Shown: one piece after another, positions 1 through 5,393 of the stretch
How positions within the stretch are numbered: position 1 is the stretch's first letter
Layout: each line of letters starts with the position of its first letter
Source of the DNA: DASUZB01 sp036377075
GTDB lineage: Bacteria; Actinomycetota; CALGFH01
Length of the DNA: 5,539 nucleotides
Assembly: GCA_036377075.1 (NCBI GenBank)
Contig: DASUZB010000005.1
Coordinates: 1-5,539 of the forward strand
Direction of reading: 5' to 3'
The notes under the pieces: model-generated
Databases searched by the model: none
Seen by the model: the letters and a program-made list of their open reading frames with translations, nothing else
What the model was told of the DNA's origin: nothing
Translations under genes and position numbers: made by a program

Positions 1-16
1 CTCGATGTCCCTGGTC

Positions 17-25
17 GAGGAGAGG
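17..25 (+). promoter_or_regulatory. Possible Shine-Dalgarno for a TTG start at 37
   Basis: GAGGAGAGG is the only good ribosome-binding match ahead of the permease. It lies 11 nt before TTG at 37, somewhat far, and too far from the ATGs at 52 and 64. If used, the permease has nine extra N-terminal residues (MAAWRMMRA) compared with the ATG-64 start. The match could also be chance inside an upstream coding sequence, since the frame is open to the window edge. Confidence 0.35.
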
Positions 26-63
26 CTTCGCAGTCGTTGGCGGCATGGCGGATGATGCGCGCC

Positions 64-1410
64 ATGGCGGACTCCCTGACCGCCCCCCGCGCCCGCTCCA
101 CCCCCGAGCAGCGCGGCTGGTACTGGTACGACTGGGCGAACTCGGCCTTCCAGACGACGGTCACCACGGTGTTCGCCGGCCCGTACCTGACCGCCGTGGC
201 GCGGGCGGCGGCGGACGGGAGCGGCTACGTGCACCCGCTCGGCGTGCCGGTGCGGGCCGGCGCGTACTTTCCCTACCTGGTGTCGCTGTCCGCCCTGCTG
301 CAGGTGCTGTGCATGCCGGTGCTGGGGGCGATCGCTGACCGTACCGGCCGGCGGCGGCTGCTGCTCGGCCTGCTCGCCTACCTCGGGGCTGGCACCGGGT
401 TGTTGCTGTGGCTGGTGACCGGTGGTCGCTACCTGCTCGGCGGGTTGCTGTTCCTGGTCTCGACGGTGGCGTTCGGCTCGGCCAACGTCGTCTACGCCGC
501 GTTCCTGCCCGACATCGCCACCCCTGACGAGCGGGACGGGGTCTCGTCCAAGGGGTGGGCGTTCGGCTACCTCGGTGGCGGCCTGCTGCTGGCCGCGAAC
601 CTGGTGCTGTTCCGGCTCGCCGACGCCGGGACGGTCCCGCTGGCGGAGGGCACGGCGGTGCGCCTGAGCATGGCGTCGGCGGCGCTGTGGTGGGCCGGGT
701 TCACCGTCATCCCGCTGGTGCGGCTGCGCGACCCGGCCGGGCGGGTCGCGCTGGCGGGGGGCGTCCTGCGGGCGGGGTTCGGCCAGCTCTGGGCGACCTT
801 CGGCCGTCTCGGGCATGCGCCGGCGACGCTGCTGTTCCTGGCCGCGTACCTGCTCTACAACGACGGCGTCCAGACGGTGATCTCGCAGTCGTCGGTCTAC
901 GCCGACCAGGAGCTGCGCATGAGCGCGAGCGTGATCATCGTGGCGATCCTGCTGGTGCAGTTCGTGGCGATGGCCGGTGCCTGGCTGATGGGCCGGCTGG
1001 CCGAGCGCTACGGGGCCAAGCGGGTGGTGCTCGCCTCCCTGCTGGTCTGGATCTCGGTGCTGGCCTACGCCTTCGTCCTGCCGGCGGGCAGGGTCTCGCC
1101 GTTCTTCGTGCTCGCGGTGCTGATCGGCTTCGTGCTCGGCGGCACCCAGGCCCTGTCGCGCTCGCTGTTCTCCCACATGGTCCCGCACGGGCGAGAGGCG
1201 GAGTACTTCAGTCTCTACGAGATCGCCGACCGCGGCACCAGCTGGCTCGGCACCCTGCTGTTCGGGCTTGCGCTGCAGTTCAGCGACAACTACCGGCTGG
1301 CGATCATCTCCCTGCTGGTGTTCTTCGTGCTCGGCTTCGCGCTGCTGGCCCGCACCCCAGTCCGCGCCGCGATCGCCGAGGCGGGCAACCCCGCACCCAC
1401 CCGCCTGTAG
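64..1410 (+). CDS. UMF1-family MFS permease (Atg22-like)
   Basis: Predicted 12-helix inner-membrane transporter of the UMF1 branch of the major facilitator superfamily, related to the yeast vacuolar effluxer Atg22; bacterial substrates are mostly unknown. Numbered from the ATG at 64 (448 aa), the signature YDWANSAF lies at 22-29 before helix 1, and an MFS motif-A-like loop (GAIADRTGRRR) at about 89-98. The family block VSSKGWAFGYLGGG is at about 160-173, YNDGVQTVI at about 265-273, and the late block GGTQALSRSLF at about 359-369, followed by GREAEYFSLYEIADRGTSWL. Length and motif order are complete for the family. The start is uncertain. The frame stays open to the window edge; ATGs lie at 52, 55 and 64, and a TTG at 37 sits 11 nt after a purine-rich GAGGAGAGG (17-25). 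I chose 64 because it gives the usual short cytoplasmic N-terminus. Family assignment is firm; the substrate is not inferable. Confidence 0.93.
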   Translation: MADSLTAPRARSTPEQRGWYWYDWANSAFQTTVTTVFAGPYLTAVARAAADGSGYVHPLGVPVRAGAYFPYLVSLSALLQVLCMPVLGAIADRTGRRRLLLGLLAYLGAGTGLLLWLVTGGRYLLGGLLFLVSTVAFGSANVVYAAFLPDIATPDERDGVSSKGWAFGYLGGGLLLAANLVLFRLADAGTVPLAEGTAVRLSMASAALWWAGFTVIPLVRLRDPAGRVALAGGVLRAGFGQLWATFGRLGHAPATLLFLAAYLLYNDGVQTVISQSSVYADQELRMSASVIIVAILLVQFVAMAGAWLMGRLAERYGAKRVVLASLLVWISVLAYAFVLPAGRVSPFFVLAVLIGFVLGGTQALSRSLFSHMVPHGREAEYFSLYEIADRGTSWLGTLLFGLALQFSDNYRLAIISLLVFFVLGFALLARTPVRAAIAEAGNPAPTRL

Positions 1411-1582
1411 CCGAAGAACCGCGTCCCTGGAAGCACTAGATCGCCATAGCGCGGAAGAACTATGCACACAGATATCCCCAGCCTGTGGACAACCATGGTG
1501 CCCCACGTGCGTGGCTTGCGGGGTGGGGTGGCGTGCCTGCACAGTGACCCGGCACGTAGCGTCTCGTCCCCGGGTGCATTCC
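1411..1582. other. Intergenic region between permease and phosphatase
   Basis: This 172-bp gap is less GC-rich than the genes around it. It holds a perfect actinobacterial DnaA-box match (1484-1492), a weaker partner (1460-1468), an 8-bp palindrome ACCATGGT (1492-1499) and an inverted repeat CCACG-TG-CGTGG (1503-1514). GAAGAAC occurs twice (1413-1419 and 1454-1460). A TAGCGT at 1557-1562 could be a -10 element for the phosphatase gene, but no convincing -35 lies 16-18 bp upstream. I see no intrinsic terminator with a T-tract after the permease. The reading frame of the phosphatase is open through this region, but the translation has no family resemblance there. Confidence 0.6.
1484..1492 (-). 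promoter_or_regulatory. DnaA-box-like site (TTGTCCACA)
   Basis: Read on the minus strand this 9-mer is TTGTCCACA, the preferred DnaA-box form described for Streptomyces and mycobacteria. A second imperfect match, CTATGCACA, lies on the plus strand at 1460-1468. The two face each other across about 15 bp, within a CACAG/CTGTG inverted repeat (1467-1471 and 1483-1487). There is no cluster of boxes and no dnaA or dnaN nearby, so this is not oriC. A regulatory or DnaA-titrating site is possible, and a 9-mer can occur by chance. Confidence 0.35.
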
Positions 1583-2368
1583 ATGAGCGAGCATGACGTA
1601 CGAACGCGGCCGAGCTTCCTGATCGACATGGATGGGGTGCTGGTCCACGAGGACGACCTCATCCCTGGGGCTGACCGCTTCATCAAGGGCCTGGGAGAGG
1701 CGGAGCTGCCGTTCCTGGTGCTGACCAACAACTCCATCCTGACCCCGCGGGACTTCGCCGCCCGGCTGGCCAGGACCGGCATCGACCTGCCGGCCGATTC
1801 GATCTGGACCTCGGCGCTGGCGACCGCGCAGTTCCTGGACTGGCAGCGGCCGGGCGGCACCGCCTACGTGGTCGGCGAGGCCGGGCTGACCACCGCGCTG
1901 CACGACGTCGGCTACGTCCTGTCCGACCGCGACCCCGACTACGTGGTCCTCGGGGAGACCCGCACCTACAGCTTCGAGGCCATCACCCGGGCGATCCGGC
2001 TGATCAAGGCGGGGGCGCGCTTCATCGCCACCAACTCCGACGTCACCGGGCCGTCGCCCGACGGCGTGCTGCCGGCGACGGGCTCGGTGGCCGCCCTGGT
2101 CACCGCCGCCACCGGGATCAAGCCGTACTTCGTGGGCAAGCCCAACCCGTTGATGGTGCGCTCGGCGCTGAACCGGATCGGCGCGCACTCGGAGTCGACC
2201 GTGATGATCGGCGACCGCATGGACACCGACGTGGTCGCGGGGCTGGAGGCCGGGCTCGAGACGGTCCTGGTCCTGACCGGGGTGACCAGGGCCGACCAGG
2301 TCGAGCGCTTCCCCTTCCGGCCGTCGCGCGTGGTCGGCTCGATCGCCGACCTGCTCGAGGACCTCTAG
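1583..2368 (+). CDS. nagD: NagD-like HAD-IIA phosphatase
   Basis: A 261-aa cytoplasmic, Mg-dependent HAD phosphatase of subclass IIA, closely resembling E. coli NagD (a UMP/nucleotide monophosphatase) over its full length. Motif I is DMDGVL at 15-20, with Asp15 the expected nucleophile and Asp17 the acid/base. Motif II is LTNNS with Thr48, the motif III lysine is Lys186 in VGKPNP, and motif IV is GDRMDTD at 210-216. The segment between about 75 and 180, including VVGE, VLGETRTY and FIATNSD, is the C2 cap that selects substrate. The C-terminal FPFRPSRV matches the NagD tail. I chose the ATG at 1583 because it gives the usual 250-260 aa. The frame is open upstream to 1268, but that part overlaps the permease gene and resembles nothing in the family. 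The ribosome-binding site is weak. No nag genes are adjacent, so a general nucleotide or sugar-phosphate housecleaning role is inferred rather than amino-sugar metabolism. Confidence 0.92.
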   Translation: MSEHDVRTRPSFLIDMDGVLVHEDDLIPGADRFIKGLGEAELPFLVLTNNSILTPRDFAARLARTGIDLPADSIWTSALATAQFLDWQRPGGTAYVVGEAGLTTALHDVGYVLSDRDPDYVVLGETRTYSFEAITRAIRLIKAGARFIATNSDVTGPSPDGVLPATGSVAALVTAATGIKPYFVGKPNPLMVRSALNRIGAHSESTVMIGDRMDTDVVAGLEAGLETVLVLTGVTRADQVERFPFRPSRVVGSIADLLEDL

Positions 2369-3543
2369 GCGGCGCACTCGCCGACGTTGACCGCGCCGCC
2401 GCTCTGGGAGGCGGCGTCGAGCGCGTGCCGCAGCTCGGTCATGGTGAGGGCGTAGCCCTCGCGCCCGTCCAGGGTCGAGGCGGCGAACACGACCCCGAGC
2501 AGCCGGCCCTGGCGGTCGACCACCGGGCCGCCTGAGTCGCCCTTGCGCACGGTCGCCCGCAGCACGAAGATCTCGCGCTTGGCCAGGTTGCGCGAGTAGA
2601 TGTCGCGCCCGACGGCGCTGGTGCGGGCGACCACGCGCGCGCCGACGATCTTCTCGTCGCCGCCGCCCGGGTAGCCGATCACGGCGCCCTCGGTGCCGTT
2701 GGGCACGTCGGCGCGCGCCTCGAGCGGGGCCAGGGTGGAGCCGCCGACGCGCAGGATCGCCAGGTCGCGGTTGGGGTCGAACAGGATCACGGTCGCCTTG
2801 TGGCGGGTGCCGTCGCGCGCGCGCACGGTCTGGTTGCCGGTGCCGGCCACGACGTGGGCGTTGGTCACGTACAGCTCGCGCGAGATCGGGAAGCCGCTGC
2901 CGAAGACGAGCCCACCGCAGCCGAAGCTCTCTACGCGCACGGTCGAGCGGGCAGCCTTGGTGATGCCCGGCGTGGCGCCGACCGCCGGTGGCGCGCCCTG
3001 GGCGGCCGGGCCGCGCAGGTCGGTGAAGACGTCGGGGAAGACCGAGCGGCCGAACAGGCGCCTGATCTGGGCGAAGGCGGCGGGCGGCGGCGGGGTCCAC
3101 TGGTCGATGGCGCGCAGTACGGTCGAGTTGGCGATGCCGCGCGAGATCGCGGGCACCGGGCCGGCGCTGAGGGTCGATGCCACCAGCCACAGCACGACAG
3201 CGCCGACCACGGTGGCGACCACGGCCCCGCCGACGGCGTCGATGCCCCTGGCCACGCGGCCGTTGCCGGCGCTGGAGCGGATGCGCATGCCGATCCGCAC
3301 CCCGATCGCCTGCCCGACCATGGCCACGAACACGAAGATGGCGACGCCGACCAGGAGCCGCTGGATCGAGTCCTGGCTGGACACCAGCAGCCCGATCCTG
3401 GTCGCCACCCAGGCGCCCAGGAGCAGGCCGGCCAGCAGCCCGATGTAGCGCAGCAGCTCGACGGCCAGCCCGCGGCGCATGCCGCCGAGGGCGGCCAGGG
3501 CCAGGAGCGCGACGAGGACGAGGTCCAGCCAGTGAAAGGTCAT
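2365..3543 (-). CDS. marP: MarP-type membrane-anchored serine protease (CvpA domain + trypsin-like)
   Basis: A 392-aa protein with an N-terminal CvpA/colicin-V-production-like membrane domain, with hydrophobic segments at about 5-25, 30-54, 62-84 and 103-126. A Pro-rich linker (151-154, and about 179-192) leads to a chymotrypsin-fold protease domain exposed outside the membrane. The triad is visible: His230 in VTNAHVV, Asp260 in NRDLAIL, and Ser337 in GDSGGP. This matches Mycobacterium tuberculosis MarP (Rv3671c), which is needed for acid and oxidative stress resistance. Cys209 and Cys390 fall where MarP has its Cys214-Cys395 disulfide, so the redox-linked brace is probably kept. The ATG at 3543 gives the full first helix; no strong Shine-Dalgarno precedes it. 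The stop overlaps the convergent phosphatase stop by 4 bp. Substrates cannot be inferred; in mycobacteria the reported target is peptidoglycan hydrolase RipA. Confidence 0.93.
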   Translation of the reverse strand: MTFHWLDLVLVALLALAALGGMRRGLAVELLRYIGLLAGLLLGAWVATRIGLLVSSQDSIQRLLVGVAIFVFVAMVGQAIGVRIGMRIRSSAGNGRVARGIDAVGGAVVATVVGAVVLWLVASTLSAGPVPAISRGIANSTVLRAIDQWTPPPPAAFAQIRRLFGRSVFPDVFTDLRGPAAQGAPPAVGATPGITKAARSTVRVESFGCGGLVFGSGFPISRELYVTNAHVVAGTGNQTVRARDGTRHKATVILFDPNRDLAILRVGGSTLAPLEARADVPNGTEGAVIGYPGGGDEKIVGARVVARTSAVGRDIYSRNLAKREIFVLRATVRKGDSGGPVVDRQGRLLGVVFAASTLDGREGYALTMTELRHALDAASQSGGAVNVGECAA

Positions 3544-3717
3544 CGAGCCGATTCAACCACTCGAGCCCAACCTGCGGACGCGCCTGGCGCACGGATCGGA
3601 AGTTTCACGCAGAGCGGAGTTTTCCTGGACGTAACACGGCGGCGACGGCTGGGCAACGCCCGGGTGGGAAGCATTCAGGTGACGGCTCTTGGCGGACGGC
3701 GCTGCATGGGAGGTCCC
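3544..3717. other. Divergent intergenic region upstream of marP and the small Cys-rich ORF
   Basis: This 174-bp region must hold the promoter for the leftward protease and possibly one for the rightward small genes. It contains a GCGCC-T-GGCGC inverted repeat (3580-3590), a GGGC-AAC-GCCC hairpin (3651-3661), and a locally AT-richer patch around 3600-3625. I could not find a -35/-10 pair good enough to annotate on either strand. If the 51-codon ORF at 3718 is not real, the non-coding stretch extends to 3930; in that case I see nothing else in it. Confidence 0.5.
3708..3713 (+). promoter_or_regulatory. Ribosome-binding site for the 51-codon Cys-rich ORF
   Basis: GGGAGG lies 4 nt before the ATG at 3718. 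The match to the anti-Shine-Dalgarno is strong but the spacing is slightly short. It favours the ATG at 3718 over the in-frame ATG at 3706, which overlaps the same motif. Confidence 0.4.
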
Positions 3718-3873
3718 ATGGACACCGATCGATGCCGGCACCCGGACGGCCCCACCTGCATGTGGTGCCCGCCGCTGCCCCCCGACGCGCCAAGGGCGCG
3801 GCCCCGCAAGCGAGCCCTGCGAACCCTTCAACGACCAGCTCCCCCTGCCGATATCACCTCTGGCGGCCGCTGA
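3718..3873 (+). CDS. Small Cys-rich hypothetical protein (51 aa)
   Basis: I do not recognise this protein. It begins MDTDRCRHPDGPTCMWC, giving Cys6, His8, Cys14 and Cys17, a spacing that could bind zinc. A Pro-rich stretch and a basic segment (RARPRKRALR, about 26-35) follow. Support comes from a good ribosome-binding site just upstream and strongly GC-biased third positions over about the first 30 codons. Against it, the last 15 codons lose that bias (ctt, caa, cga, cca, gct, cct, gat, tct), as in non-coding DNA. It ends at a TGA and is in the same frame as the next ORF, 57 nt downstream, so the pair may be one broken or read-through gene. The basic tail suggests nucleic-acid contact, but that is a guess. 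Confidence 0.42.
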   Translation: MDTDRCRHPDGPTCMWCPPLPPDAPRARPRKRALRTLQRPAPPADITSGGR

Positions 3874-3930
3874 ACCACCGGGTGCGGCCGCTCGCGAACA
3901 GCGATCGGCGGCGCAGGGGGTGTCGGCAGC

Positions 3931-4194
3931 GTGGTTGGAGGCGGGACGAGCGAGGGAGTGCTGGCCAAGGCGCCGGTCGAGGTGCTGGCCAAGGCGCCGG
4001 TCCCAGCCCCCGAACCACGGCCGATCGTGCTGGCGGCTGCCAGGGCCCTGTTCAGGGCGCCCCAGGCCGAGGACGCCTGCTGGGCCGACCTCGAGCTGGC
4101 CGACGGCACCGTGCGCGCCTGCGGGCGCCAGGAGGCGACCAGCCTCGGGCTCTGCGCCGACCACCTGGTCGAGCTGTTCGGCATCCAGGCCTAG
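3931..4194 (+). CDS. Cys/His-rich small hypothetical protein (87 aa)
   Basis: I do not recognise the family. From about residue 30 nearly every codon ends in G or C, far better than the opposite-strand frame, so it looks coding. The N-terminal third is low complexity, with an Ala/Pro/Val tandem repeat (VLAKAPVE, VLAKAPVP) followed by PAPEPRP, probably a flexible linker. The C-terminal half holds a compact motif: Cys50 in DACWADLEL, Cys64 in RACGRQE, Cys74 and His77 in LGLCADHL. The C-x13-C-x9-C-x2-H order resembles a small treble-clef or zinc-ribbon site. No membrane helix or signal peptide is seen. The GTG at 3931 is the first start after the in-frame TGA at 3871, with AGGGGG (3915-3920) 10 nt before it; GTGs at 3958 and 3982 are alternatives. 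It lies 108 bp before the RNA ligase in the same direction and may be co-transcribed with it. Confidence 0.68.
   Translation: MVGGGTSEGVLAKAPVEVLAKAPVPAPEPRPIVLAAARALFRAPQAEDACWADLELADGTVRACGRQEATSLGLCADHLVELFGIQA
3958..4002 (+). repeat. Tandem duplication, 24-bp unit, in the 87-aa ORF
   Basis: A 21-bp identical sequence begins at 3958 and again at 3982 with a 24-bp period; the bases after each copy differ (GAG, then CCA). It encodes VLAKAPV twice and keeps the frame. Complete nucleotide identity suggests a recent slippage or recombination event rather than selection for the peptide alone. Confidence 0.9.
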
Positions 4195-4302
4195 CCCGGA
4201 CGTCTCGGCCGTCATACGACCCGTAATCGACTCGCCCTCGTCGGGCGACCTGGTGGACCCTGCCGTGGCAAGGCAAGCACCTCACCACAGGGACGGCTCA
4301 CC
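4195..4302. other. Spacer between the 87-aa ORF and RNA ligase
   Basis: This 108-bp gap contains a perfect 6-bp inverted repeat, TCGCCC-tcgtc-GGGCGA (4232-4248), and the ligase ribosome-binding site. The hairpin has no T-tract behind it, so it is weak evidence for a terminator; it could equally be an mRNA structural element or an operator. No clear -35/-10 pair was found. Confidence 0.4.
4289..4293 (+). promoter_or_regulatory. Ribosome-binding site of the RNA ligase
   Basis: AGGGA ends 9 nt before the ATG at 4303, an ordinary spacing, and supports that start. The translated N-terminus from this ATG matches where the family's OB-like domain begins. Confidence 0.6.
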
Positions 4303-5370
4303 ATGTCCACGCTCGCGCCCGGCCGCCGCCTCGCCACCATCGAGCGGGTCGCCGAGGTCGCACCCATCGACGGTGCGGACGCGATCGTGCGCGCCAGGAT
4401 CAGGGGCTGGGACGTGGTCGTGCGCAAGGGCGAGCTGGCCGCCGGCGACCTGTGCGTCTACTTCGAGGTCGACTTCGAGGTCGACTCGCTGCTGGACGTG
4501 GGCGATGAGCGCTTCGCCTTCCTCGCCCCGCGCGGCGTGCGCACCGACGTGGCCGGCAACAAGGGCCACGTGCTGCGCACCGCCCGCCTGCGCGGCCAGT
4601 ACTCGCAGGGCCTTGCCATGCCGGTGGCCGACTTCCCGGAGCTGGGCGGGATCGACCCCGGGCGGGTGGGCGAGGACGTCACCGAGCGCCTGGCCGTGCG
4701 CAAGTGGGACCCGCCCATGCCGGCCGAGCTGGCCGGCACGGCCAGGGGCCCGCGCCCGGCCTGGATCCCTGCCAGCGACGAGGAGCGCATCCAGAACGTG
4801 GCCGCGATCCTCGGCGCCCGCGACGGGATCGACTGGGTCGCGACGGAGAAGCTCGACGGCACCTCGGCGACCTTCTGGGTCGCCCCTGGCGACCAGGGCG
4901 TGTGCAGCCGCAACCTCGACCTGGTGGCGCAGCCGTCGCAGCGGCTGTGGCAGCTCGCGGCCGAGCTGGACGTGCACGAGCGCCTGCGCGCCGCCGGCCT
5001 CGGCGAGCTGGTCGCGCTCCAGGGCGAGGTCTACGGCGAGGGCATCCAGGGCAACCCGCTGCGCGTCAGGGGCTCGCGCTTCGCCGCCTTCACGCTGCGT
5101 GCGGGCGCCGACGAGCTGCCGAGGGGCGCCTGGCCGGCCTGGGTGGCCGAGCTGTCGGTGCCCGTGCACGAGCTGGCCTTCCCGGCCTCCGTGGACGAGG
5201 CCCTGGCCCAGGTCGAGACGCTGCGCTCGAAGGTGTCACCCGAGCGGCCGGTCGAGGGCGTGGTCTGGCGGGCGGCCGACCGGGCCACGGTGACCACGGC
5301 CGACGGCGCGCTCCTGCGCGCCTCGTTCAAGGTCATCAGCAACCGCTACCTGCTCAAGCACGACCGCTGA
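4303..5370 (+). CDS. ATP-dependent RNA ligase, Rnl5/DRB0094 family
   Basis: A 355-aa cytoplasmic enzyme of the family typified by Deinococcus radiodurans DraRnl, which seals 3'-OH/5'-PO4 nicks in RNA-containing duplexes through a lysyl-AMP intermediate. Residues 1 to about 125 form the OB-like N-terminal domain of Rnl5 enzymes (ATIERVAEVAPIDGADAI, later GQYSQGLAMP). The nucleotidyltransferase domain follows. Motif I is EKLDGTS with Lys183 the expected AMP-accepting residue, then SRN at 202-204, a motif III region QGEVYGEGIQGN with Glu242, motif IV EGVVWR with Glu318, and motif V SFKVISN with Lys343. The protein ends soon after motif V, as family members do, so it is complete and probably active. 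One oddity is FEVD repeated at 54-61, where the family normally has one copy. No RNA kinase, phosphatase or macro-domain gene is visible, unlike the Deinococcus locus. It probably acts in RNA repair or RNA end metabolism. Confidence 0.93.
   Translation: MSTLAPGRRLATIERVAEVAPIDGADAIVRARIRGWDVVVRKGELAAGDLCVYFEVDFEVDSLLDVGDERFAFLAPRGVRTDVAGNKGHVLRTARLRGQYSQGLAMPVADFPELGGIDPGRVGEDVTERLAVRKWDPPMPAELAGTARGPRPAWIPASDEERIQNVAAILGARDGIDWVATEKLDGTSATFWVAPGDQGVCSRNLDLVAQPSQRLWQLAAELDVHERLRAAGLGELVALQGEVYGEGIQGNPLRVRGSRFAAFTLRAGADELPRGAWPAWVAELSVPVHELAFPASVDEALAQVETLRSKVSPERPVEGVVWRAADRATVTTADGALLRASFKVISNRYLLKHDR
4462..4485 (+). repeat. 12-bp perfect tandem duplication in the RNA ligase gene
   Basis: TTCGAGGTCGAC occurs twice in direct succession, encoding FEVD-FEVD (residues 54-61). 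The family sequence at this point is usually a single YFE-hydrophobic-DS block, so this looks like a four-residue insertion made by slippage in this lineage. Confidence 0.9.
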
Positions 5371-5393
5371 CTCGTTGGTCAAGCACGACCGCT
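5354..5393 (+). repeat. 15-bp direct repeat at the convergent gene ends
   Basis: TCAAGCACGACCGCT occurs at 5354-5368 and 5379-5393, 25 bp apart. The first copy is the end of the ligase gene (KHDR and the first base of its TGA). The second is followed by AA and would give KHDR-TAA in another frame. Read leftward, each copy also supplies SGRA plus a TGA stop for the convergent Cys-rich frame. It is best explained as a short local duplication; it forms no hairpin. Confidence 0.85.

Noticed and set aside
1460..1499. Replication origin
   Set aside because: One perfect and one weak DnaA box are too few, there is no AT-rich unwinding region, and dnaA, dnaN and gyrase genes are absent.
1268..1582. 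N-terminal extension of the NagD-like phosphatase
   Set aside because: The added 105 residues overlap the permease gene and are unlike any HAD protein. The ATG at 1583 gives the normal family length.
1460..3592. Long minus-strand reading frame of about 710 codons
   Set aside because: It is Arg/Gly/Pro-rich with no family resemblance and lies antisense to the NagD-like gene and out of frame with marP. It is a GC-rich shadow.
3871..3873. TGA as a selenocysteine codon joining the two Cys-rich ORFs
   Set aside because: No bacterial SECIS-like hairpin is evident just downstream, and the surrounding codons show weak coding bias.
3553..4215. Minus-strand frame of 220 codons opposite the small Cys-rich ORFs
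   Set aside because: The plus-strand 87-codon ORF has near-complete GC third positions and a Cys/His motif. The minus frame has neither and crosses the likely marP promoter region.
4232..4248. Intrinsic terminator after the 87-aa ORF
   Set aside because: There is a perfect 6-bp hairpin but no following T-tract, and 6-bp GC inverted repeats are common in such DNA. It is kept only as a note in the spacer entry.
3689..5293. Plus-strand frame of 534 codons overlapping the RNA ligase
   Set aside because: It is composed mostly of Arg, Ser, Pro and Ala and is in a different frame from the intact RNA ligase, so it is a shadow.
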